52,271 nt of DNA, taken from positions 1-52,271 of the forward strand of contig NZ_QMEU01000029.1 of assembly GCF_003284975.1 (NCBI RefSeq), in the 5' to 3' direction. Positions 35,349-42,750 of this stretch are shown piece after piece (the stretch's first letter is position 1; each line of letters starts with the position of its first letter). Both the position numbers and the translations under genes were made by a program. The notes under the pieces were generated by a model, which was given only the letters and a program-made list of their open reading frames with translations, had not been told where the DNA came from and ran no database searches. The stretch is from Mycobacterium colombiense. GTDB lineage: Bacteria > Actinomycetota > Actinomycetes > Mycobacteriales > Mycobacteriaceae.

Positions 35349-36767
35349 TCACTCGACCTTGTCGTCGCCCGACGAGGAGCCGCTCTCGGATTCCCCGACC
35401 CACACGGTCTTGGCGTTGACGAACGCGCGGATGCCCAGGCCCGCGAGCTCGCGGCCGTAGCCCGACCGCTTGACGCCGCCGAATCCCAGCTCCGGGTACG
35501 ACACGGTCATCCCGTTGATGAAGACCTGCCCGGCCTCGATCTCGTCGATGAAGCGCTGCTGCTCGGCCTCGTCGTTGGTCCAGGCATTGGATCCCAGGCC
35601 GAAGGTGGTGGCGTTGGCGATCTCGATAGCTTCGTCGATGTCGGCTGCCCGGTACATCGACGCCACGGGACCGAACACCTCCTCGGTGTAAAGCGCCATG
35701 TCCTTGGTGATGTCAGTGACGACGGTCGGTGGGTAGAACCACCCCGGCCCGTCGATGGGCTTGCCGCCGAGGCGGATCTTGGCGCCCGCCGCGGCGGCGT
35801 CGTCGACCTGCTTGGCGATCTCGTCGCGGCCCGACTCGGTGGCCAGCGGGCCCACGTCCGTGTCCGGATCGGTCGGGTCACCGACGGTCAGCGCCTCCAT
35901 CTGCTCGGTGAACTTGTCGACGAACGCGTCGTAGATGTCGGTGTGCACGATGAACCGCTTTGCGGCGATGCACGATTGGCCGTTGTTCTGCACCCGGGCG
36001 GTGACCGCGGTCTTGGCGGCCTCGTCCAGGTTCGCCGACGGCATCACGATGAACGGGTCGCTGCCGCCGAGCTCAAGCACGGTCGGCTTGATCTCGTCGC
36101 CGGCGATGGCCGCCACCGACTGCCCGGCCGGCTCGCTGCCGGTCAGGGTCGCCGCCGCCACCCGCGGATCGCGCAGGATGCGCTCGACCGCGCTCGAGGA
36201 GACGAGCAGGGTCTGGAAACACCCCTCGGGGAAGCCGCCGCGCGCGATGACGTCGGCGAGGTACAACGCGGACTGCGGCACGTTCGACGCGTGCTTGAGG
36301 ATCCCGACGTTGCCGGCCATCAGCGCCGGTGCAGCGAACCGGACGGCCTGCCAGAGCGGGAAGTTCCACGGCATCACCGCCAGCACCACCCCGAGCGGTT
36401 GATAGCGGGTGTAGGCCTGCTTCGCGCCCACCGCCTCGGCGTCGGCCGGCTCGTCGGCCAGCAGCTTCTCGGCGTTCTCGGCGTAGTAGCGAAAACCCTT
36501 GGCGCACTTCAGTGCTTCCGCCTTCGCCGACTTCAGGGTCTTGCCCATCTCCAGCGTCATCATGGCGGCGACCTCGTCGGCCTCCGCTTCAAGCAGGTCC
36601 GCCGTGGCGTTTGCCCACTGGGCGCGCTGGGCAAACGTGGTGTTGTGGCGATAATCGAGGAAGCGTTCGTAGGCACGGGCAATCGCGGCGTCGACTTCCT
36701 GGTCGGTGGCCGGGGTGAAGGTCTTCACCGTCTCGCCGGTAGCCGGGTTAATGGTGGCGATGGGCAC
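35349..36767 (-). CDS. gabD1: Succinate-semialdehyde dehydrogenase GabD1
   Basis: A 472-residue NADP-type ALDH that oxidises succinic semialdehyde to succinate in the mycobacterial variant of the TCA cycle. Catalytic residues are E232 (LELGGSDPF) and C266 (NNGQSCIAAKRF). FINGMTVSYPELGFGGVKRSG is close to the blocks I recall for Rv0234c. The C-terminus runs about 15 residues past that of the tuberculosis protein as a Ser/Gly/Asp-rich tail (ESESGSSSGDDKVE). It is convergent with R2lox and is the last gene of the conserved block before the accessory region. Confidence 0.95.
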   Translation of the reverse strand: MPIATINPATGETVKTFTPATDQEVDAAIARAYERFLDYRHNTTFAQRAQWANATADLLEAEADEVAAMMTLEMGKTLKSAKAEALKCAKGFRYYAENAEKLLADEPADAEAVGAKQAYTRYQPLGVVLAVMPWNFPLWQAVRFAAPALMAGNVGILKHASNVPQSALYLADVIARGGFPEGCFQTLLVSSSAVERILRDPRVAAATLTGSEPAGQSVAAIAGDEIKPTVLELGGSDPFIVMPSANLDEAAKTAVTARVQNNGQSCIAAKRFIVHTDIYDAFVDKFTEQMEALTVGDPTDPDTDVGPLATESGRDEIAKQVDDAAAAGAKIRLGGKPIDGPGWFYPPTVVTDITKDMALYTEEVFGPVASMYRAADIDEAIEIANATTFGLGSNAWTNDEAEQQRFIDEIEAGQVFINGMTVSYPELGFGGVKRSGYGRELAGLGIRAFVNAKTVWVGESESGSSSGDDKVE

Positions 36768-36857
36768 GTCGGCCCTCCTTCATCGGGTTGGTATTGCTTA
36801 CGGCTGATGAGTCCAACACCCAGCCTGCCACTATCGTTCCCCTAAGGGAGGTGTCGG

Positions 36858-38504
36858 ATGACCAAAGCCGCTGAGCTGATCGTCAAGTGCCTGGAAAACG
36901 AGGGTGTTTCCGTCGTGTTCGGGGTGCCGGGTGAGGAGAACATCCGGTTGGTGCAGGCGCTGGCCTCCTCGAGCATCCGCTACGTGCTGACCCGGCACGA
37001 GCAGGCCGCCTCGTTCATGGCCGAGATGTACGGCAGGGTCACCGGGCGCGCCGCGGTGGTGTCGGCCACGTTGGGACCCGGCGCGATCAACATGCAGCTC
37101 GGGGTGGCCGACGCCACCACCAACAGCACCCCACTGGTCGCCATCTCCGCGCAGGTGGGCCACGACCGGGAGTTCAAGGAGTCACACCAGTACGTCGACC
37201 TGGTCTCGATGTTCGCCCCCATCACGCGGTGGTCGGCCGGCGTCCCGACGGCGCGCGCCATCCCCGAGATGGTCCGCAAGGCGTTCAAAGTCTCCGAGGC
37301 CGAGCGCCCGGCCGCGGTCTACCTGGCCGTCCCCGAGCACATCGATGCCGACGACACCGACTACGACCTGCAACCGTTGCCCCGCAACGTCGTCCGCGCC
37401 GACGCCCCGGCGCCCCGCCAGGTGGCCCGCGCCGTCGACGTGCTGCGCAACGCCAAGCGCCCGGTGGTGCTGGCCGGGCACGGCGCCGCGCGCGCCGACG
37501 CCACCAAGGCCCTGGTGCGCTTCTCCGAGGAATTCGGCATCCAGGTGGCCAACACGTTCCACGGCAAGGGCGTCATGCCCGACGATCACCCGAACAGCAT
37601 CGGGACGCTGGGCTTCATGCGGCACGACTACGTCAACTTCGGCTTCGACAACGCTGACGCCGTCATCGCCGTCGGTTACGAGTTGCAGGAATTCGACCCG
37701 GTCCGGATCAATCCGCAGGCCGACAAGAAAATCATCCACATCCACCGCTTCCCGGCCGAGGTGGACGCGCACTACTCCGTCGACGTGGGAATCGTCGGCG
37801 ACATCAGCGACTCGCTGAACGCCTTGACCGACGCGCTGTCCGGTCACACCTTCGATCACGCCGCCGATGTGCCCGGCTCGGGCCTGCTGGCCGACGAATT
37901 CGAACGGGGACAACAGGATTCGCGCTACCCGCTGGCGCCCGCCCGGGTGGTAGCCGACACCCGCGCGGCGCTGGGCCGCAGCGACATCGTGCTGGTCGAC
38001 ACCGGCGCCACCAAGATGTGGATGGCCCGGCTCTACCCGACCTTCGAGCGCAACACCTGCCTGATCTCAAACGGCTTGTCGACCATGAGTTTCGCCCTCC
38101 CGGGGGCGCTGGGCGTCAAGCTGGCCCAGCCGGAGGCCAAGGTGCTGGCGGTCGTCGGCGACGGCGCGTTCCTGATGAACTCCCAAGAAATTGAGACCGC
38201 CGTGCGCGAGCGCATCCCGCTGGTGGTGCTGATCTGGGAGGACGGCGGTTACGGCCTCATCGAATGGAAGATGGACCTCGAACTCGGAGCGCACTACTAC
38301 GTGAAGTTCAACAACCCCGACGTGGTCAAGTACGCGGAAAGCTTCGGCGCCAAGGGATACCGGATCTCTCATGCCGACGAACTGCTGCCCACGCTGCGGA
38401 CCGCGCTCGACGACGACGGTGTGTCGCTGATCAGTTGCCCGGTCGACTACTCCGAGAATCTACGACTGACCGACCGCCTCGGGGAGCTGGACGAAACGCT
38501 GTAA
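36858..38504 (+). CDS. Catabolic-type acetolactate synthase-like ThDP enzyme
   Basis: A 548-residue thiamine-diphosphate enzyme. The activating glutamate is E48 (TRHEQAASF). The cofactor motif starts at GDG (434-436) and its second metal ligand is D462 in IWEDGGYGLIEW, a pattern like catabolic AlsS/BudB enzymes (W-x-D-x-G-Y) rather than the N-N form of biosynthetic IlvB. No small regulatory subunit gene is adjacent. It would condense two pyruvates, or a related 2-keto acid reaction. AGGGAGG precedes the ATG. It is divergent from gabD1 by 90 bp and opens the accessory block; I do not recall it here in M. tuberculosis. Confidence 0.87.
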   Translation: MTKAAELIVKCLENEGVSVVFGVPGEENIRLVQALASSSIRYVLTRHEQAASFMAEMYGRVTGRAAVVSATLGPGAINMQLGVADATTNSTPLVAISAQVGHDREFKESHQYVDLVSMFAPITRWSAGVPTARAIPEMVRKAFKVSEAERPAAVYLAVPEHIDADDTDYDLQPLPRNVVRADAPAPRQVARAVDVLRNAKRPVVLAGHGAARADATKALVRFSEEFGIQVANTFHGKGVMPDDHPNSIGTLGFMRHDYVNFGFDNADAVIAVGYELQEFDPVRINPQADKKIIHIHRFPAEVDAHYSVDVGIVGDISDSLNALTDALSGHTFDHAADVPGSGLLADEFERGQQDSRYPLAPARVVADTRAALGRSDIVLVDTGATKMWMARLYPTFERNTCLISNGLSTMSFALPGALGVKLAQPEAKVLAVVGDGAFLMNSQEIETAVRERIPLVVLIWEDGGYGLIEWKMDLELGAHYYVKFNNPDVVKYAESFGAKGYRISHADELLPTLRTALDDDGVSLISCPVDYSENLRLTDRLGELDETL

Positions 38505-38638
38505 CGGCCCGGCTCACCGCGGGCCCACAGTCGTAGAGACCTGCGACCGGGTGTCGTGCCGGTGAGTGAATGAGGGCGCCACAGTGCGGTATTCGTCGAG
38601 GTTGTGCTCGGGACGGCGGGACGGGTGATGATGGATAG

Positions 38639-39112
38639 ATGGCGGAGCGTGATCGCGACGAATCGGGTCGGCCGCGAAATGCCCGACCGCGCGACGCTCT
38701 GGGCCGACCACTTTCGCCCGGCAGCGCGGGCGTGCCACGCGTTCCTGATGACCTGGTGTTGGAACCGGCCGAAACCCTCGCGTATGCCCAGGATCTGCTG
38801 AATCGAGGTCTCGCTTTCAACGCTCATGAGGTTTTGGAGTCCGCGTGGAAGAACGGTCCAGTCAACGAGCAGGCGCTGTGGCAAGGCCTGACGCAGCTCG
38901 CGGTGGGGATCACCCACATCCAGCGGGGCAACCCCAAGGGCGCAACCACGTTGCTTCGCCGCGCCTCCGACCATCTTGCCCGCGCGGACTTACCCGCGCC
39001 GCACGGTGTCGACGTCGCCGGGTTGGTGGAGTACGTCAACTCGCTGATCGACGATCTTGCCGCCGGCGTTCATGTCACCGCGTCGCGGCTACTGCCCCGT
39101 CTCGTGGTCTGA
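38639..39112 (+). CDS. DUF309 family protein
   Basis: A 157-residue protein. Residues about 45-120 match the all-helical DUF309 domain: LNRGLAFNAHEVLESAWKNG, then LWQGLTQLAVGITHIQRGNP. The H-E-V-L-E and Q-G-L-x-Q-L-A-V patterns are the family hallmarks. The first 40 residues are Arg/Pro-rich and may not be translated; later in-frame starts exist but have no clear ribosome site. The family has no established biochemical role. It follows the acetolactate synthase by 134 bp, in which I see no other element. Confidence 0.8.
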   Translation: MAERDRDESGRPRNARPRDALGRPLSPGSAGVPRVPDDLVLEPAETLAYAQDLLNRGLAFNAHEVLESAWKNGPVNEQALWQGLTQLAVGITHIQRGNPKGATTLLRRASDHLARADLPAPHGVDVAGLVEYVNSLIDDLAAGVHVTASRLLPRLVV

Positions 39113-39158
39113 TGTGTCCTTGCCGGCGTCGGTCGCGCATGGTGGTGTCGTGCCCGTT

Positions 39159-39371
39159 CTAGTCGATCTTCTCTAAGGCGTCGCCTTTGTGCATCGCGAT
39201 GTGGTCGGTTTTGTCGCTTCTGATCTCGTATTGCGGGTCGTCCTTGGTGCAATGCCGTTTGTGGCCTTTGTACTCGGTGTCGCGGGTGTGCTTTTTCACG
39301 ATGGCGCCGCTGACCTGGCCGGCTTCTGAGTTCCATCTGACGTGATCTCCGACCTTGAATTGCTTCGTCAC
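39159..39371 (-). CDS. DUF2945 (hypervirulence-associated TUDOR-like) small protein
   Basis: A 70-residue protein starting VTKQFKVGDHVRWNSE. It shows the DUF2945 order: a G-D-x-V-x-W start, a middle with AIVKKHTRDTEYKGHKRHC, then DDPQYEIRSDKTDHIAMHKG and a short end. The GTG at 39371 has AAGGAG seven bases upstream, so longer frames are rejected. The family is small, beta-rich and of unknown function, often found near stress genes. Transcribed away from the LysR gene. Confidence 0.85.
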   Translation of the reverse strand: MTKQFKVGDHVRWNSEAGQVSGAIVKKHTRDTEYKGHKRHCTKDDPQYEIRSDKTDHIAMHKGDALEKID

Positions 39372-39477
39372 TGTGCGTCTCCTTCGCATCCTGCTTGGTG
39401 TGACCAACCATGGGCTGCCTCTCCGCGGCCACCAGGACGGGTACCCGGTCGGGGCCGGCGACATGATCGAATGGCAC

Positions 39478-40389
39478 ATGCTGTTCCGTCAGCTGGAGTA
39501 CTTCGTCGCGCTCGCTCAGGAGCGCCACTTCGCGCGCGCCGCGAGCGCCTGTTACGTGTCGCAGCCCGCGCTGTCGGAAGCCATCCGAAAGCTCGAATCC
39601 GAACTCAACGTCCCGCTGGTGCGGCGCGGCCAGAAGTTCGAGGGTCTCACCCCCGAGGGCGAGCGGCTGGTGCCGTGGGCGCGGCGCATCCTGGCCGACC
39701 GCGACGCGCTCAAGCGGGAAGTCACCGCGCTGCGGGCCGGCCTGACCGGTGAATTGCGGCTCGGGGTGGTGCCGGCCGCGTCGACTACCGTTGCACTGCT
39801 GACGGATCCGTTCTGCGCGGCGCATCCGTTGGTGCGGGTTCAGCTCGAGGTCAACCTGCGCTCGGCCGGCATCGTGGAACGGGTCCGCAGGTTCGAACTG
39901 GACGCGGGCATCCTGTATCCGGACCAACAGGACACGGCCGACCTCCTGGTCACCCCGCTGTACCACGAGCAGCCGGTGCTCATCGCCGCCGCCGAACTCC
40001 TTGGCGGCGAAGCGAACACCGTGGCGTGGTCGGACGCCGTGCAGTTGCCGCTGTGCCTGCTGACGCAGGGCATGCGGGGACGCCGGCTCATCGACGACGC
40101 GCTGGCCACCCATGGCCTGCAGGTGACCCCGCAGCTGGAAACCGATTCAGTGGCGGCGCTGTTCGCGCACGTCCGCACCGGCCGGTGGGCGAGCATCGTG
40201 CCGCAACCGTGGATTCACACGCTGGGCGTGCCGGCCGGGGTCAGCGTGCTGGGGTTGCGGCGCCCGTCGGTCACCGCGTTGATAGCGCTGGTCACCAACC
40301 GGGCCGAGCCGGGTTCGTTGCTGACCCGCGCGCTGCGCCGCACCGCGCGCGAGGCGCGCATCGGTGCGACGCTGAGCGAGCTGTCCTAG
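39478..40389 (+). CDS. LysR-family regulator adjacent to formate dehydrogenase
   Basis: A 303-residue LysR protein. The N-terminal winged helix begins MLFRQLEYFVALAQERHFARAA and includes YVSQPALSEAIRKLE. The LysR substrate-binding domain follows from about residue 90. The ATG at 39478 is chosen as the normal LysR start; ATG 39463 is possible. It points toward formate dehydrogenase 104 bp away, in the same direction, so it may form an operon with it or act on its promoter. Effector unknown; formate or formaldehyde metabolism is a guess from context. Confidence 0.88.
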   Translation: MLFRQLEYFVALAQERHFARAASACYVSQPALSEAIRKLESELNVPLVRRGQKFEGLTPEGERLVPWARRILADRDALKREVTALRAGLTGELRLGVVPAASTTVALLTDPFCAAHPLVRVQLEVNLRSAGIVERVRRFELDAGILYPDQQDTADLLVTPLYHEQPVLIAAAELLGGEANTVAWSDAVQLPLCLLTQGMRGRRLIDDALATHGLQVTPQLETDSVAALFAHVRTGRWASIVPQPWIHTLGVPAGVSVLGLRRPSVTALIALVTNRAEPGSLLTRALRRTAREARIGATLSELS

Positions 40390-40493
40390 CGGCGCTGATC
40401 GGCGCCGCCTATCAGCCAGTCGGAATCGCGTCTTGGACAACCGCGCGGCCGCCCTCAGAGACTGGGCCTGACTACCGGCTGAAGGAGAACTCG

Positions 40494-41648
40494 ATGGCCA
40501 AGTGTGTGATGGTGCTCTACCCCGACCCCGTCGACGGGTACCCGCCGCGCTACGCGCGCGACAGCGTCCCGGCGATCCAGGATTATCCCGACGGCAGCAC
40601 CGTGCCGACACCGTCGACGATCGACTTCACTCCCGGCGAGCTGCTCGGCTGTGTGTCGGGAGCTTTGGGGCTGCGCAAGTTCTTCCAAGACGCCGGGCAC
40701 GAATTGGTGGTGACCTCGGACAAGGACGGCCCCGGTTCGGAATTCGAGCGCGAGCTGGCCGACGCGGAAATCGTGATCTCCCAGCCGTTTTGGCCGGCCT
40801 ATCTGACCGCCGAACGCATCGCCCGAGCGCCCAGGCTCAAGCTGGCGCTGACCGCCGGCATCGGCTCGGACCACGTGGATCTGGACTCGGCGCAAGCGCG
40901 CGGGATCACCGTGGCCGAGGTGACATACAGCAACAGCATCAGCGTCGCCGAGCACACGGTGATGCAAATCCTGGCGCTGGTGCGCAATTTCGTGCCGTCA
41001 CACCGGTGGGCGGCCGAAGGCGGCTGGAACATCGCCGATTGCGCCGCACGCGCCTACGACCTGGAAGGGATGGACGTCGGGCTGATCGCGGCCGGCCGGA
41101 TCGGGCGTGCCGTGCTGCGCCGGCTGGCGCCGTTCGACGTCAACCTGCACTACACCGACACCCGCCGGCTGGCACCGGAAGCCGAGAAACAACTCAACGT
41201 GACGTTTCACCCCACGGTCGAATCGCTGGTGCGGGCAGTCGACGTGGTTTCCATCCACTCGCCGCTCTACGACGACACCCGCAGGATGTTCGACGAGAAG
41301 CTGATTTCGACGATGCGGCGGGGCTCCTACATCGTGAACACGGCCCGCGCCGAGGAGACCGTCCCAGGGGCCATCGCGGATGCGCTGCGGTCCGGTCAGC
41401 TGGCCGGCTACGCCGGGGACGTGTGGTATCCGCAGCCGCCGCCGCCCGACCACCCCTGGCGGACGATGCCGAATAACGCCATGACGCCGCATGTTTCGGG
41501 CACCACGTTGTCCGCGCAGGCACGCTACGCGGCCGGCACCAGGGAAATCCTGGAAAGCTGGTTCGCCGGCACGCCGATCCGCCCCGAGTACCTGATCGTC
41601 GAAGGCGGCAAGCTCGCGGGCACCGGGGCGTTGTCCTACCAGAAGTAG
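40494..41648 (+). CDS. fdh: NAD-dependent formate dehydrogenase (metal-free D-2-hydroxyacid dehydrogenase family)
   Basis: A 384-residue enzyme oxidising formate to CO2 with NAD+. Blocks shared with Pseudomonas sp. 101 FDH include DKDGPGSEFERELADAEIV, ISQPFWPAYLTAERIA and PWRTMPNNAMTPHVSGTT. Using the Pseudomonas numbers (here plus one), catalytic R284, N146, Q313 and H332 are kept, and D221 of the NAD site is kept. R222 is replaced by Thr. Cys145 and Cys255, known oxidation-sensitive positions, are both Ser. The C-terminus is about 16 residues shorter. AAGGAGA precedes the ATG. In mycobacteria it could recover reducing power from C1 compounds. Confidence 0.93.
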   Translation: MAKCVMVLYPDPVDGYPPRYARDSVPAIQDYPDGSTVPTPSTIDFTPGELLGCVSGALGLRKFFQDAGHELVVTSDKDGPGSEFERELADAEIVISQPFWPAYLTAERIARAPRLKLALTAGIGSDHVDLDSAQARGITVAEVTYSNSISVAEHTVMQILALVRNFVPSHRWAAEGGWNIADCAARAYDLEGMDVGLIAAGRIGRAVLRRLAPFDVNLHYTDTRRLAPEAEKQLNVTFHPTVESLVRAVDVVSIHSPLYDDTRRMFDEKLISTMRRGSYIVNTARAEETVPGAIADALRSGQLAGYAGDVWYPQPPPPDHPWRTMPNNAMTPHVSGTTLSAQARYAAGTREILESWFAGTPIRPEYLIVEGGKLAGTGALSYQK

Positions 41649-41709
41649 TCCACTGGCATGAGCCGAATCTCGTCGTCAAGTAATTCGATAGGGGTACTTC
41701 CGACCCTAG

Positions 41710-42672
41710 TCAGCTTGACCGGCGTGCCGGCTTCGCGGCTCCGGCAGCCCCTTTCGACGACACGTCACGAGATGGCACGGTCTGTTCGATGTGTTCGGCG
41801 ACGCAGCCGACGAAGGCCTGGCATGCGGCGGAGCGCTTTTCGGGGTGGGGTGCTACGAGGTTTACCCGGCGGTGCAGGTCAGCACCGGCGACCGGTCGCA
41901 ATGCCAGCCTCGGATCGGCGTTGGCGCGGGTGCGCGCAACGGATTCTGGCAGCAACGCGACGCCCAGGTTTTTGCGCACGAAGTGGGTGACCTCATCGAC
42001 GCGCGTCACCTCGAAAGCCACGCGCCGAGTTACGTTGGCGAAGCCACGGTCGGTCTCGTGTCGAAGACCGTAGCCCGGGGGAAAGTCGATGAACGGTAGC
42101 GCGGCCAGCGCAGTTAGCGATACCGATGATTTTCTTGTGAGTGGATGATCGGCGGGCATGACCGCGATGAGCGGCTCGCTGAACAAATGGGTGAACGTCA
42201 AGATACCCCCGGTGCTGGATACGTTGGAGCCCACGATTGCCGCGTCCAATTTCCGGTCGCGGACCGCCTCGATCAGCACGTCGCTGCCACCGCTACGCAG
42301 CGTCACACTCACGTCGGGATAGTGCGAGTGAAACGTCGCCATCAGGGTGGCTACATCGAGGCTTTCCGATGGGACCTCCATCATCCCCACGGTGAGTCGA
42401 CCGACAACCGTGCCGCCGAGAGCTTGCGCGTCAACGGCGATCTGGTCGATGCCGGCAACCACCTGGCGCACCAGCGGCATCAGCGCTTCGCCCGCCGGGG
42501 TCAACGAGACCGACCGGGTCGTCCGTTCGAACAAACGCAACCCGATTTCACTTTCGAACCGACCGACTTGCTGGCTCAGGGCTGATGGTACGACGAACAT
42601 GGCGTCGGCCGCCTTGGTGAAACTATTCGCCTCGGCCAACGCCACCACGTAGCGCAATTGCTGCAGGTTCAC
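41710..42672 (-). CDS. LysR-family regulator divergent from the PHP-ABC transporter cluster
   Basis: A 320-residue LysR protein starting at GTG 42672 (MNLQQLRYVVALAEANSF), with the HTH in VVPSALSQQVGRFESEIGLRLFERT. The effector domain runs from about residue 90 to 300. A short Ser/Ala-rich tail follows. It is 78 bp away from the divergent PHP gene, the classic LysR arrangement, so it most likely controls that cluster and itself. Confidence 0.9.
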   Translation of the reverse strand: MNLQQLRYVVALAEANSFTKAADAMFVVPSALSQQVGRFESEIGLRLFERTTRSVSLTPAGEALMPLVRQVVAGIDQIAVDAQALGGTVVGRLTVGMMEVPSESLDVATLMATFHSHYPDVSVTLRSGGSDVLIEAVRDRKLDAAIVGSNVSSTGGILTFTHLFSEPLIAVMPADHPLTRKSSVSLTALAALPFIDFPPGYGLRHETDRGFANVTRRVAFEVTRVDEVTHFVRKNLGVALLPESVARTRANADPRLALRPVAGADLHRRVNLVAPHPEKRSAACQAFVGCVAEHIEQTVPSRDVSSKGAAGAAKPARRSS

Positions 42673-42687
42673 AATTCTTCATCTTTC

Positions 42688-42714
42688 GTGACTAATCGCA
42701 TCATATCTATTCAC
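42688..42714. promoter_or_regulatory. Candidate LysR-binding dyad in the divergent region
   Basis: GTGACTA (42688-42694) and TATTCAC (42708-42714) are inverted with one mismatch, in the AT-rich 78-bp gap between the LysR gene and the PHP gene. LysR sites are usually such interrupted dyads. Weak on its own. Confidence 0.3.
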
Positions 42715-42750
42715 TGGACTCGTCGATGCCTTGCCGTCAGGATCAAGTAC

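Noticed and set aside
36858..38504. Loss of the second ThDP metal ligand in the acetolactate synthase (no N-N after GDG)
   Set aside because: Catabolic acetolactate synthases use W-x-D-x-G-Y here, and D462 fits that pattern, so the site is intact.
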